Of a stretch of 64,000 nt of DNA, positions 34,241-47,400 are shown one piece after another. The DNA comes from Tetradesmus obliquus. Its lineage: Eukaryota; Chlorophyta; Chlorophyceae; Sphaeropleales; Scenedesmaceae. The stretch is from NCBI GenBank assembly GCA_030272155.1, contig CP126193.1:7440001-7504000 (forward strand), given 5' to 3'. Every line of letters starts with the position of its first letter. Position 1 is the stretch's first letter. A program made the translations under genes and the position numbers. The notes under the pieces are model-generated. The model was given only the letters and a program-made list of their open reading frames with translations, did no database searches and was not told the origin of the DNA.

Positions 34241-34392
34241 GTGCGTGAGCTCATACCCATTGTTACTTTTCATGTGCTGGAAGGAAAGGCAGCTGGAGCT
34301 GTCTGTCTTTTTTGTGTTCACCTTTGTCGCAAGACTAGTGCCGCCGCCACGCTTGCCACCAATGTGAAACCCATACAAATACAAGTCACCTT

Positions 34393-35700
34393 GGATGCTG
34401 TACACATTGCTAAAGGCAGACTCATCAGCGACACTGACCGGTGTGAGCGGTGGATTCGCAGGGAACCTTTACCTTCAAGCAATTCTAAGCAGGTAGGGGC
34501 CCTTCGGTGCACACCAACACGTCGCAAAGGCGACTTGAGCTGTGGGTCGGACAGGTGTTCCGGGACCACTGCGGCTCGCAATAAGCATTCGTTGGCCTGC
34601 AGGATGGGCTCAAATCTTACAAACGCTTGAAAATCTGTCATTATAGCGAATGGCACAACGTGCAGGCGCCTGGACTCACCCGGCACCTGCAACAGCTGCA
34701 CAGGGTTCAACCCTGCTGTAGGAGTCCTACAGCTGCAGTGACGGCAAGTAATCCAGGTCAGCTACGCGTTCGCCAGCCGACAAAATACAATCTGCAATTG
34801 AGATTGGAGTGTTACCCTTCGTCAGGCAACGATTCATCCCAAGCACTTTTGTGCACGCCTGGCGTAATGATCACGGCATGAATCAGGTTTCACGGCGTGA
34901 CTCATGGCTGAAAGTGTGCACTGTGGCCCAGCACCTTGCCCTACTGCTGGCAGAGTCATCTTCCCAGACATAAGAAAATTCTCATTATCTGTTCCCAGAG
35001 AAGAGGTATTTGAGAAAGTAATACTGCAACTTGCTCTCAGGTCGCCTGACAGCTAAAGTGTTCAGTTCACATTTCCAATGTTCACACATTTGCGAAATTC
35101 GCACAGGTGTTGTCTCAGGTATCGTAGTCAGGCTTGACCAGAGACGTGATTACCTGTGTTGGTGGACCAGGTGCGACCAAGCTTGCATCGTGATTGCATT
35201 GCTGGACAAAGAGACACACATCTTCGGGCCGCCAGAAGTGCGACTGTGGCACACGAAGTAGGCCTGCCGCTGGGCTCATCAGCTCTATACAATTTTCTAC
35301 TTGACCACCTGTCACCATGACCTATTGCATAACTTGATGCTACGTGCATGCTACTGGGCAGCAAGTACCACGGTGACTAGGACTCCCACCCCAGAAAAAA
35401 AAAACCTTCTGCCCCCTGCACTGGGATGCAATGACAAGCATGAGGCCTAGGGCGCGAACAATTCGCCTCATTGTAATGATAAAAACTAGCTTTAGCTCGT
35501 AGCACATCACTCCTTGCAGAAGCGTTCTCAGGGACTTCTGGTGCAGCTCGAAAACAGAGTGAACTGCTGGCGCACACGAACATGCGGCAATCGATGCCTG
35601 ATTCATCGGCGCCGCTACACCTAGCTAGATTCCCGTGCAGTTAATCAGCTGGGTACTGCGCTGACAGGTGAGACTTGCCCCAGCAGCTGCAGCAGTAGCT
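34393..35700 (-). pseudogene. Unit head with decayed minus-strand coding sequence (unit 3)
   Basis: Same content as 10484-11700, with a few substitutions (for example near 35395-35405, in an A-run). No plus-strand gene is supported before 35904. Confidence 0.33.
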
Positions 35701-35903
35701 AGGTGAGCAGAAGAGACAAGCCAACTCATTGCTCGCATGCCATGCTCAGCAGATGCTATGATGCTGCTGATCAAGTGCATCAAGTTGCTGCTCACACCCA
35801 CTCTTTGCTTGGTGAGGTGCTGCCTCGGTGAGTCCAAGGCTTGCTTACTGCCATTTGCCTGGATCGCAGACCCTGGCAGTAGCAGCATGATGTATGTACC
35901 ATC

Positions 35904-36197
35904 ATGCCCTGCATGCTTGCACCTTTCCTGCAGGCACAGCAGCACAGCATGCAACCCAACCAGCCACCCCCGTGGCACCAGGCTCAACCACCACATCAGC
36001 CACAACTGCCAGGGCAGCAGTGGGACCAGCTGCAGCAACAGCAGCAGCAGCAGCCACAACTGCAAGGGCAGCCGTGGGGCCAGCCTCAGCAGCAGCAGCA
36101 GCAGCAGCAACTGCCAGGGCAGCAGTTTGACCAGCCACACCAGCAGCAGCAACAGCCAGGGCAGCCGTGGGGTCAGCACCACCACCACCACCACCAC

Positions 36198-36241
<44 letters not shown>

Positions 36242-36417
36242 ACAACCGCCAGAGCAACAGCGGGTGCCGCAGGTGCTGCATCAGCAGCAGCAGCAGCAGC
36301 AGCAGCAGCGGCCACACAGCCCAGGTGTGGGCTTTCCTGCACCACCATGGCACAGGCAGGTAGGGCAGCCACCTCCTCAAATCACAGCACAGGCGGTTGT
36401 GCCAGCTCAGCAAGGCC

Positions 36418-36456
<39 letters not shown>

Positions 36457-39400
36457 CTATCAGGGGCTACCCAGTCAACCAGCGCGCACTGGACAGGCCA
36501 CCTCAGTATGACGTCGCATCCATGCAGGGGCTGGGGCTAGGGTTAGGGCTGGGTGGGGCGCGACCCATGCTACGAGCACAACCGCAGCAGCTGGCAGGCG
36601 TGTACAGGCAGCCCAACAGGCAACCTGTTCTGGCATTGGAATTGCCGCCGCAGCCGCCGCCACCGCCGTCACCACAGCAGCAGCAGCTGCAACAGCTGCT
36701 GTCGCCACCATGGCAGCAAGTCGTGAGCAAGAAGGCGCGGCGGGAAGGCAAGGCTGCAGCGGCTGCTGCTCCTGCTGCTGTTGCTGCACCACCACCACCA
36801 GCAGCAGCAGCAGCAGCAGCACTGCACCGCGGGCAACAGCAGCAGGGGCAGCATGGGCAGCAGCGGAAACGGCAGCGGGATGATCCCAAGTCGCAACAGC
36901 AGCAGCAGCAGCAGCAGAACGAACAGCAGCTCAAACAGCAGCAGCAGCACAAACAGCAGCAACATCCACCTGTGCAACAGTCTAAGAAGAAGAGCAAGAA
37001 GCAGAAGAGGCAGGAGCGCAAGCAGCAACAAAAGGAACAGCAGCAACACCAGCGAGAGCAGGAGCAGCAGCAGCAGCTAATGCGTGAAGCTGATCGTCCA
37101 GTCAAAAAGGCCCGTGTGGCAGATGCCGCTGCCGCTGGTTCTGTTGATTTCAAGGGCGCCGGCGGTAGCAAGCCTGGCAAGCACGCAAGCGCCCGGCCTG
37201 CTGCTGGATCTGCAGCAGCAGCGGCAGCAGCAGAGTGTCACCACTTGAACATTTTGGACCTGTGCTTGAGACGGCTGAGGTGCAGCACGCAGGATGGCAC
37301 CTGGACAACAAAGCAGCTGCACAACGAGTGCATGCAGGTGGCCAAGGTGATTGTAGCTGCTGCACGCATGTCAGCGCCTGGGCCCAATGTAGTCTGCTTT
37401 TGCAGTAGGAGCTGCCGGAGGTTGCTGCTAAGGGAGAGTGCTTGTGCAACATCTTGCAGGATTTATCCCTATTCTAGCCCTGCTGGGCAACACGAATGAT
37501 GCAGCAACACCTAGTTTGAAGTTTCACACGCCTGCAGCATTGTGTATGTTTGTATAGTCAAACACATTGGCTGAAGTCTTTGACAAGCAAACACAACATA
37601 CTCCCATGCGCGCTGCAATCGTGCTGCGGCCGCTGTAACGCGCTTCCAGGCACATGGTGTAAAACCAATGGCGGCCGTAGTTTGGAGACCCATGCTGGAG
37701 TCCTACCTGCTGGGGCTGTTTTGTCCAACCGAGCAGCAGCAGCGGTCCAACCAGGCAGCTGCGGTGCAGGCGGCCACTCTGGCAGTTCAGGGCGCGGCGC
37801 GTGTCACGCATGTGAGTACTGCAGCTCATCCAGAGGGAGCAGAAACTACATGCAGGCACAGCGAGTGCTGTTTGTTCAATCAGCACAGGCTGTCTTAACC
37901 CAGGCATGCGCAAATACAGCATACAGCAGATTCCAAACATAAACTGCTCAAGCAAGCAGGTGAGCTGTGTTAGCAGCGGATTTATACAGCAGGGTGGCGT
38001 GTGCAGGATGTTCTGTTTCCTGCAAGCGTCTTGAATGTCAGCAGCACAAGTTGCACAGCAGCACCCAGCTCGGGTGCCTTCAGAGGCCAATCTTCACAGG
38101 CCAACCAGCTTTGTGCGCTTGAGGGCTCTCTGTTTGCCTGCTGCCTGCTGCTGCTCCACACAGGTGTCGCATGGAAGCGAAGACGACGACGACGAAGAAG
38201 AGAAGCAGCAGCAGGAGCAGCAGCAAGAGCCTGGCAGCAGCAGCACACCAGCTACGGCAGCTGGCGCAGCGGCAAGCATACGTGTCAACTGGCCACAGCA
38301 ACGACCGCAAGAGCCACTGCAGGCGCCGCTGCTACCATCCTCAGCTGCTGCAGCTGCTGCTGGTGGTGGTGTACCTGGTGCAAGCAGCCTTTGTGAGCGA
38401 CGCAGTGCTGCAGCGGCAACTGCTTTTGCAGGCGGCAGTAGCAGTGCTCCTGCAACTGCACGTCTCGCTGCAGCTGACAGTGATGGTGATGTGGTGATTG
38501 TGGATGAGAGGCCAGCACCCAAGCTGACAGCAGCAGCAGCAGCAGCAGCACCACCTGCAGCAGCAGCAGCAGCAGCAGTAGGAGGAGGAGCAGTAGCAGG
38601 CGGCTCAGCAGGCGAAGCAGCTGCAGCTGCAGCTGCTGGCACTTTCAGTGCTGCTGCTGTCAGGTGGCCAGCATTCGACGCAGCGCTGCTGGACAGGGGA
38701 ATGGTGCTGCCACTGGTGTGGAACGCAGCTGCCTTTGACAAGTTTGTGTGCAAGTTTGTGACCAGCAGGTAGGGTGAGGTGCTGCTGAGCTTGCACAGCT
38801 GGCCCGCAAGAACTGCCGCTTCCCCGTGTGTGCTTGCATAGTGATCTGCATGCAGCAGCATGTAGTGTGCAGCACGCAGCTCCAGGCGGCTCAGTGATTT
38901 GGCTTGCATGTACCGTTCTGTGTACACGCGCCCTTGCCAGCACCGTTGCCCTCCAATGTACCAGATTGTACCAGATCGTACCAGATTGTACCAGATTGTA
39001 CCAGATTGTGCTGGCTGTCTTTGCGCAGGCGAGTTGCCACCCTCTGGGACCTCAGGCAGCAGCTGCTAGCTCTGCACGGACTGCGGCAGCACCCCCGCGC
39101 GCTGGAGCAGACACGCCTGCTACTGCAGCTGTCACCACCTGCATATGCAGGGGGTCAGGCAGCAGGGCTGATGGTGTCACCAGCAGCACGGCGCTTCTTT
39201 TCTCCTGCAGCGGAGCTGGCAGAAGTGCCTGCGGTGAGTTTTTATGCAACAGCTGCAGCAGCTTCTGATACAAAGAGCAGAGGGAAAGTAACGCTGCTTT
39301 GCAACATGGTGTCACCAGCAGTGCAGCGCTTCTTCTCTGCAGCAGGACTAGCAGAGGTGCCTGCGGTGGGTGCAGCGGCTGCAGTAGCTCCTGGCTTAGC

Positions 39401-42400
39401 GTATGGATCAGCGCTGTCATGTAACAGGCATCCTGTTTGCGGGTGCTGTTGTGCAGAAGTAGAGCTGCGTGCTGTTGCGGTTGATGTGCAGCACCGTGGT
39501 CAAGAAACCCGCAGATGCCGGGGTTGCTGCGCTGTTGCAGTGTGCTGCACCTGAATACTTTTGTTTTTTATCGGCCAAGAACGCTGAGAAGCTGTGGCAT
39601 TCGCACGCCTGGCAGCTGCCAGGGATGCCTGCAGCCTACATCGGAGCATAGATGCCACGATTTCTCTGTGTGTCATCGTTCAGAGCAACCTGTAGCAACA
39701 ATAGTAACATCGGTGTCAACTGCATGCAGGTGACTGCCAGGGGCATCGCACATGCAGTGCTGTGCCGCGAGCTGCGGCTGTGGCTGGCAGCTGCTGCGCC
39801 GACACATGCCCAAGGCACAGGGGAGAACACACGGCTGGAAGAGCAGCACAGCGCTGACCTGCTGCCCCAAGCCCTACAGGTGAGTCCGGCAGCTGCTGCT
39901 CTGATATTGTGTACTGCTGTCTTCTGTCTGGCGCAGTTGTGCTGCAAATATCGCTAAGAATGGCATCTGCGGTTGACACAGGTGCAGCGTGATGTCTTTT
40001 GTCGTGCTGTGGCATGCTGCACGCCCGCAAAATGATGCGCCGTGTTGCGTGTGCCGCAGGACCTTCAGCCGGCACGGCACGGCAGCGCAGCAGGTGCGCA
40101 GCCGCATCCTAATAGCTACGTTCATGTTGCAGAGCCGCAGCAGCTACCTGCAGAAGCATTAAGGCTAGTGACAGATGCGCTGCATGCAGCAGAGGCAGCG
40201 CTGCTGTCCCTCATGCTAACGCAGCAGCAGCAGCCGTCAGACTCAGCAGCCACGCCACCAACCAAGAAAGACTACCAGGATCTGGAAGTGCTGTATGCAG
40301 CACAAGCGGCTGGCGCAGCAGCAGCAGCAGCAGCATCAGAAGCAGAAGCTGAAGCAGCAGCAGGCTCAGGAGCAGCAGCTGTGGCGGGTGCTGAGTTAGG
40401 GGCTGCGGCTGGGGCTCTGCATCCGCTGCAGCCACTGCAGCAGCAGCAGCAGCAGCTGCAACCATTGTCAGCTGCTGCCGAGCAATCAGCAGCAACGACG
40501 ACGCAGCGTCAACGGCAGCAAGAGCGGGAGGAGTGGCAGCAGCGGTGGCAGCAGCGGCAGCAGGAGCGGCAGCAGGAGCGGCAGCAGGAGCGGCAGCAGG
40601 AGCGGGAGCAGCAGCAGGCAGGCACTGTGTGGGTGCCTGATAAATTGGGTCTGCCTGAGGGCAAGTACCAAGCTCTACTGGAGAAGGTGGCATTGATGGC
40701 CGAGGTGTGTGTGACTTTTGATGTATTTGTTGCTGAGTCAGTCAGCCTATCAAAAGGCTGGCGGCACCGTCTTTTAGCATGTTGGACTGCACTTTGCCCA
40801 GCTGCACATTCTATCAGCCTGTCAGCCAATTAGCGGCCTTGCTGCACAGCCTAGACATATGCTGGTATGCTAGCAGTCTGGCAGCGCAGCGCTTGACTTG
40901 ACTGCAAAAGCAAGATTTCCGTCAGGGCCAGCTGCCGACCAAAGCAGAGTGCTTGCGCAAGCAGCAACCCAGCTCAGTCAGCAGACCTGAGAAGACATAA
41001 GCCTGCTGCACTGCAGTCGCACTCCAGATGAGCTTGCTCGTCACTGCAGCGCAACGCAATTTAACTGTTGTTCAGCTGAACCGTTTCTGCTTTGCTTTTG
41101 TGCTGCGGGTGTGCAGGCAACTTTGAAGAGCAGGGCCTGCTTTTCTGAGCAGGGGTACCTGGCGGCCTTTGCTGGAAACCTAGCAGGTGCGGCCACAGGG
41201 TTCAGGTTCAGCAGTGAGAACATGACATGGACGAAACGGTTTAGGTTGAGCAATTTGGCAGGTGTGGCCACAGGGTTTGGGTTTAGCAGTGAGAACATGA
41301 AACAGACGAAAAGGTTTGGGTTCAGCAGTTTGGCAGGTGTGGCGACAGGGTTGAGGTTCAGCAGAGAGAACATGAAATGAATGGAAAGGTTTAGGTTTGG
41401 CGGTTTGGCAGGCGTGGCCACAGGGTTGAGGTTTAGCAGTGAGAACATGACATGGACGAATAGGTTTAGGTTTAGCAGTTGGGCAGGTGTGGCTACAGCT
41501 GCAGCCTTGTCATGAGCATAGCTTGCCATCTCCAAACAGGCTGCCATACAACAGTCTGCCATTGATGCGTGATGTGCTACATGCTGCAACATATAATGAT
41601 GCGATAAGGCGAGGACCTCTTCAGCCGTATTTTGGGTTTCTTGCTCCCGCTTGTTCTATTGCCGGTTAATGTACAGTGTTTGGTAACAAAAAGGTTTAAC
41701 AATATCGAGTGCTTGGAGTCTTGTGCCATTGTGACGCAAACCAACGGTGTGTGGCGGCTTGCTTCATTGCTGTGGCTATCATGACCACTACATTCAGCCA
41801 CGCCAGATCATGCATTCTCCCGGCACATGCCATGTGTTCAGTTGCATTGCTGCTTGCTGATCTGCACTGCTGCAGAGCTCGCCACAGAGGCGCAGGAGCT
41901 TACAGGCTGCCAGGGTGCCTGCGCAAAAAACCCTTGCAGTTTGCAAGGCGTACAGAGGCCTGTTCTGAAGGTGCTGCTGCAGCTGCTGCAGCACGTACTG
42001 TTCTATGCTGTTAATGGCCGCATTGGTGAGCTGTACATGAAAGGCACACCAGCAAAGCCCGCTGCTGCTGCGGGTGGTGCTGCTGCTGCAGCAGCAGCAG
42101 CCGGCGGTTATACGGCAGACGGTGCCAAGGGCAGCAGCAGTGGCAGCAGTGCTGCAGAGCGGCTTGCTAATGCGCTGCTGCAGCTGCGTGAGGCGTTTGT
42201 GGCGCTGTTTCCTGTGGGGAAGCAGTACAGCGCTGCAGAGGTTGTAAAGCAGCAGCACCTTGTGGCTGGGCGTCTGCAACAGGCACAGCAGCAGCAGCAG
42301 CAGCAGCAGCAGCGTGTGGTTTCATGCAAGGGCAATGAAGATGGTGGTGCAGCTACCGGGGCAACAAGGGCAGCAGCAGCAGCAGCGGCAGCGCAGGAGT

Positions 42401-43408
42401 TTGTCAAGCTGCTGCAGCTGGTGCAGCGCTGGCTCCAACTGCCTTCAGCTACTGCTGCTGGTGCTGCGGCTGCTGGTGCTGCTGCTACTGCTGCTGCTGC
42501 TGCTGGTGCGTCATCTGACGATGAGAGCGGCCAGGCTGACAGTGGCAGCAGCGATGAACAAAGCAGCAGCGAAAGTGATGAATCAAAGGAAGAAGACATG
42601 CAGCAGCAGCAGCAGCAGCAGCGGAAACGGCAAAGACGGGCTGTACCAGATGATGTATCAGTCTCAGCAGAGCAGCTGCAGGAGGCTTTGTCCGAGCTCA
42701 GTCAGGTCACAGGCTTTAGCATAGCTGGCCTAGCTACCCTAGAGCAGCAGCTGCAGGCTAGGTTTGGTGTGCAGCACTTTTCCCAGCTAGGACTGGGTGC
42801 AGACAGCTTGCTGCAGCTGCTGCAGCAGCAGCCGCAGCTGCTGGCTGTGCTGCAAGGCAGTAGCGGGCCAGGGCCGGCAGCAGCAGTAGCTGCGCATGAT
42901 GCATTGGCACCGGTGCCGCTGGCTGCTGTGCTGCAAGCTGCTGGGCAGGCCAAGGCTTGCTGTGGCGACATGGAGGAGCAAGGTAAGTGTTCACTAAGCA
43001 TGCAAAATTGCCCTCCGCAGGTTTTTGAAGCATGTGCAGCAGAACTCGTGACCTTTTGCCCAGCGTCAAGAAGATACCAGAGTGTATTATTGGGCTGATT
43101 GTAGGCAGCTAAGGATATTGATGCCAAGAGTGCTTGGACAGCTGTGCACTTTGGTCGCCACGACACTGTGTGCTGGCTCAAGCTGTCACTTGCTGCTGCA
43201 CCTGCAGAGCTGTCTGCGGCTGTGTCGAGGTGCGCCACATTTGGAGTGCAGCACGTGCAGCAGCTGGGCCACGGCAGCACGCAGCGGCTGCTGCACCTCT
43301 GCGCTGCTGCTGCTGCTGCTGCTGCTGACACTCTAGCAGGCTGCCCTGGCAGCAGCCAGAGCTGTGTATGGGGTGTACACGCCCTAGCAGCACCAGTATC
43401 ATCACCCT

Positions 43409-43442
<34 letters not shown>

Positions 43443-44441
43443 TATAGCCAATCAACTGGCAGCGGATCAGTCATTGCAGCTTAGGCAGGAAGTGCCCGAA
43501 GGAGCAGCAGCAGGAGACTCTGCAGGTGCTGCTGGGTCTGTCAGCGTTGAAGATGCGCTGTGCTGCTTGGCTGCAGCGCCGCAGCTGGCTGAGCTGCATG
43601 GCTGGTCCAGCTGGCAACAGGTGCGTAGCACGCAGCCAAGTTGGCACACGCCGTGTTCTTGTGTTGATCAAGGGCGCGTCGCTGTGGTATGGCTTGGTGG
43701 ACTGAAGCCTGCTTGTGGGCGGTGTGTGTTTGATCAGCAGGGCTGCCGCGCCGCAGCTGGCTGAGCTGCACAGCTGGTCTAGCTGGCAACAGGTGGGAGC
43801 ACGCAGCAGTGGCAAGTCTGCATGGGCTTGATGCTGGCATGCAGTACTGGGCAACAGTCGGCATGTGACCTGCTGTTTGTTTCCCTTGTACTGCTCTCCC
43901 TTTTGTGGCCCAAGCTGCTGGCAACGCTGATGTGCTTGGCATGATATTCCTATTTGGATCACCGAACTTATCTTGCCTTGGTGTCTTGTCAAAGCAAGGA
44001 TCCGCCCAAGCGTGCTGTCTTCTGCTGCTGCTGTCCTTTTCCAGGTGTACCAACCCAGCTTGGGGCCCCTGGCGCAGTTCCTGGCAGCACACGGCGCTGC
44101 ATCCAGACTGTTGGTGCTGTCCGTGCCAGCACCAGCTGCTGCTGCATGTGGCGCAATGCCTGGCCAGCAGCAGCAGCAGAAGCAGCAGCAGCAGCTGCTG
44201 AAGCTGGATGCGTCTGCCAGCAGGGATCAGCTGATGCAGTGCAGCAGCAAGGTGCGCCTGGCTGCATGCATCTGCAGCAGCAGCAGCAGCGCCGATTGCT
44301 GTGATTATTAGCTTGCAAGGTTGATTCTGTGCAGACAGCAGCTGTGAACAGCAGTTACAGTGACTGTCAGGACCTCTGCGCACTGGATACTTTCTGGTTG
44401 TTTGTTCTGTGTTGTGTCTTCGCTGACACCAATCGCCAATC

Positions 44442-44488
<47 letters not shown>

Positions 44489-47400
44489 GCCGCTGCAGGG
44501 TGATGGTGTGGGTGCTGTCAGCTGTGCATTGTCGCTGGTGGCGCTGTCAGCCGGGCTGCGCTTTGCACCTCTCAGCCTGATGGCTGAGCACATTGCAGCA
44601 GGCCTGCAGGTGCTGGCAGCCAAACACAGGTGCGGCACGCCTGCAGGACGTCGCAGTGCTTTTCTGGTTACTTCCGCGTTCCGCGTGTGGGTGCTGGTGC
44701 AGCTTCAGTATTGCGTTTGCGCAACTGTTCTCTTCTGCACATGCTCAGATGCCCTGCACAACCCACAGCACTGAGCCTGATGGCTGAGTGCATTGCAGCT
44801 GGCCTGCAGGTGCTGGCAGCTAAGCACAGGTGTGGCATGGTCGGAAGGTCTAGCTACCACACATAATCTCTCTTTCTTTGCCTGTGCGTACGCCTGTGTA
44901 GTTGTGCCCATGTAAATTTAGCCGTGTTGGGGGATTGCTAGAAAGCGTGTATCTGATTGATTGATTGACTGATTGATTGGGATTGCTGTTGCATCCTGCG
45001 CATGCTCAGATGCCCTGCACATTCTGTGGCATACAAGCAGCACCTGCGATGCCTTTGGTTTTTTCTTCCTTGCCTGCACCCTGTGGACGTTGCACTTGCA
45101 GGGGTGAAGCACAGCCAAGCAGCTTACACAGCAGCAGCCGAGACTCTTCCTCAGCAGCAGCAGCAGCAGCAGCCGCAGCGCTGCCAGCAGCATCAGCCGG
45201 CGCACATGCAGCTGCCTCATTCGTCTTACGCTGCCTTGTGCTGCTGCCAGCACCGCTGACAGTCTCTCTTGGTGAACAGCTGCTGCTGCAGCCTCTCTAC
45301 AGCCTCATAGGCAGCAGTGCAGCTGCACAGGGGTTGCTGCTTGAGGTGGCTAGCACTGCTGCTGCAGAGGCAGCGGCTGTGGCACACACAACTGCAGCAG
45401 CAGCGGCAGCGGCAGCGGCAGCAGCGAGGCAGCCATACAGTGCAGAGCTATCTGTGCTGCATGTGTTGGGTTGGCAGCTGGGGATCAGTGTGTGGCAGGA
45501 GGACTGGCAGAGGCGATGCAGAGCGCCAGCTGCTGCTGGTGGTGCTGTGGGTGATGCTGGAGGAAGGGGCGGCGATGCTCAGCCGTCTATGGATGCTGGT
45601 GATGCAAAGGTGAGGACAGCTGTTTGAGGTGTACTGTACTTGAGATCTCAATGGTGGTGGTGCTGCTGGTGATGCTGGAGGAACTGCGGCTGGCAGCGGC
45701 AGCGATGCTCAGCCTTCTACGGATGCTGGTGATGCAAAGGTGAGGACATTCAAGCTCTCCAGCAGCAGCAACAGCTGTTTGAGGTGTACTGTACTCGACA
45801 TGTCAATGGGGTGGTGGTGCTGTGGATGATGCTGGAGGAAGTGGGGCTGGCAGAGGCGGCGCTTTTGAGCATGTTGCAGGCGTTAGGGATGCGCAGGTGA
45901 GGACGCTCAAGCTCTGTAGAAGCAGCAACAGCTGTTTGGACGTGGATTTTGCATGAGATCATGATGCTTCCAATTGGAGGAAGTGTGGCTGGCCGCGGCG
46001 GGGCTGTTGAGAAGGGTGCTGGGGATGCGAAGGTGAGGACGCTCAAGCTCTCTAGCAGCAGCAACAGCTGTTTCAAGGTGTACTTCGCATGAGATCATGG
46101 TAGTTCAGGTCGTATGTTGCACAGCAATGCATGTTGAAGTTGAACTCAGCAATGCCAGGTGTACCAGCATGTTGGTGCCCTGATACAAAACAGGTGTACC
46201 AGCATGTTGGTGCCCTGATACAAAACAGGTGTACCAGCATGTTGGTGCCCTGATACAAAACAGGTGTACCAGCATGTTGGTGCCCTGATACAAAACAGGT
46301 GTACCAGCATGTTGGTGCCCTGATACAAAACAGGTGTACCAGCATGTTGGTGCCCTGATACAAAACAGGTGTACCAGCATGTTGGTGCCCTGATACAAAA
46401 CAGGTGTACCAGCATGTTGGTGCCCTGATACAAAACAGGTGTACCAGCATGTTGGTGCCCTGATACAAAACAGGTGTACCAGCATGTTGGTGCCCTGATA
46501 CAAAACAACGCCACTCACAGCTGCTGCTGTGCTGCTGCTTGCATGCCTGCAGGCACTCCTCGCCTCAGCAGGGGCCCACCCGGCAAGTGACGCTGCACAG
46601 GCTGCGCTGCACAAGCTGCTGATGCGGCTGCAGCAGCAGCAGCAGCAGCAGCCTGCTGGCAGTCACGCTGCCAGTGCAGCTCTTAGTGGTGGTGATGGTG
46701 TACCTGCAAGCAATGCTGCAGCCGCACCTGCCTCAAGCTTGATCAGCAGCACCACATTGCCAGCAGCAGCAGATGCGCAGGCAGCAGCAGAGCGAGAAGC
46801 TGCAGCTAAGCAGGCAGTGGAAGCTATCCGAGCTCGGGAGTTTGGTGTGGGGCTGGGCCTGAAAGGGCCTGCTGGGCAGCTGATGGCTGCTCAGAATGCG
46901 CGGCTGGGGCGGGCGCTGCAGCGGCTGAGCCAGGAGCTGTACAGCAGCAGCAGCCATTTCGTGCTGGAGCTGGTGCAGGTGTGTTATATAACATGTTACT
47001 GTGTTACATGATGTTGCCATGGTGGGTGGGCGATTGGAAGTCAGTTGCCTTGGTTGGCATGTGTGTGCTCTTGCATTATGGTGATTGATGCGCGCATGCT
47101 AGTGTACTGGTTTGGGCTCCAATTTAAATTAGGGCATCTGTGCAGGTGGCGCGCATGTGTATGCATAGCTATTGTCTGCATGCCATGCACTACATTGTGC
47201 CTTAAGAGATGAGATGGGAGTCCCGGTCCTGGGGGCTACCGCATGAGTAGTTGCTCCAGTGTTCCGCCACACACCCGCGGCGTACCGTCTGCAGACCAGC
47301 TGCCAATACATTGCGGGCGCTGCTGCTGCAGCTTTGTGCGCTACAGAATGCGGACGACAATTGCTACCAGCAAGACACCGTGCGTGCGCTGGAGACCCTG

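Larger units (their letters stand above)
10484..34392. repeat. Segmental tandem unit 2
   Basis: A 23,909-bp unit bounded by the same junction on both sides. Relative to unit 3 it lacks about 1,191 bp in NOV exons 5-6, about 1,058 bp in NOV exons 10-12, and nine copies of a 35-bp minisatellite. Those three differences explain nearly all of the length difference. Confidence 0.93.
35904..40704 (+). other. NOV exons 1-6, low-complexity N-terminal third (unit 3)
   Basis: Exon 1 is the Gln/His/Ala-rich leader. Exon 2 reads VWRPMLESYLLGLFCPTEQQQ. Exon 3 begins with an acidic run (GSEDDDDEEE) and contains DSDGDVVIVDE, an acidic/hydrophobic motif reminiscent of SUMO-interacting motifs (inference), ending WNAAAFDKFVCKFV. 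Exon 4 reads LWDLRQQLLALHGLRQHPR. Exon 5 (39730-39879) and exon 6 (40060-40704, long Gln/Arg/Glu coiled-coil-like stretch, then GTVWVPDKLGLPEGKY) exist only in this unit, having been deleted from unit 2. The phases of all six exons join without shift. Confidence 0.7.
41876..45609 (+). other. NOV exons 8-12, repeated LGxG helical modules (unit 3)
   Basis: Exon 8 (368 codons) has a helical start (PVLKVLLQLLQHVLFYAVNG), poly-Ala, poly-Gln and an acidic Ser/Asp/Glu segment, then RFGVQHFSQLGLGADSLLQL. Exon 9 repeats that pattern as TFGVQHVQQLGHGSTQRLL, and exons 9-10 give a looser third copy (LHGWSSWQQ|VYQPSLGPLAQFL). Related F..LGHG..FL helices occur in the N-terminal part of plant NOV as I remember it. 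Exon 11 (44499-44629) and the 3' part of exon 10 are unique to this unit. Exon 12 is Ala-rich with VLHVLGWQLGISVWQEDWQ. Confidence 0.75.

Noticed and set aside
46105-46614. Long minus-strand ORFs with a repeated CIRAPTCWYT-type peptide
   Set aside because: They are translations of the 35-bp minisatellite. 35 is not a multiple of three, so all frames cycle and stay open. Unit 2, with one copy, has no such ORF.
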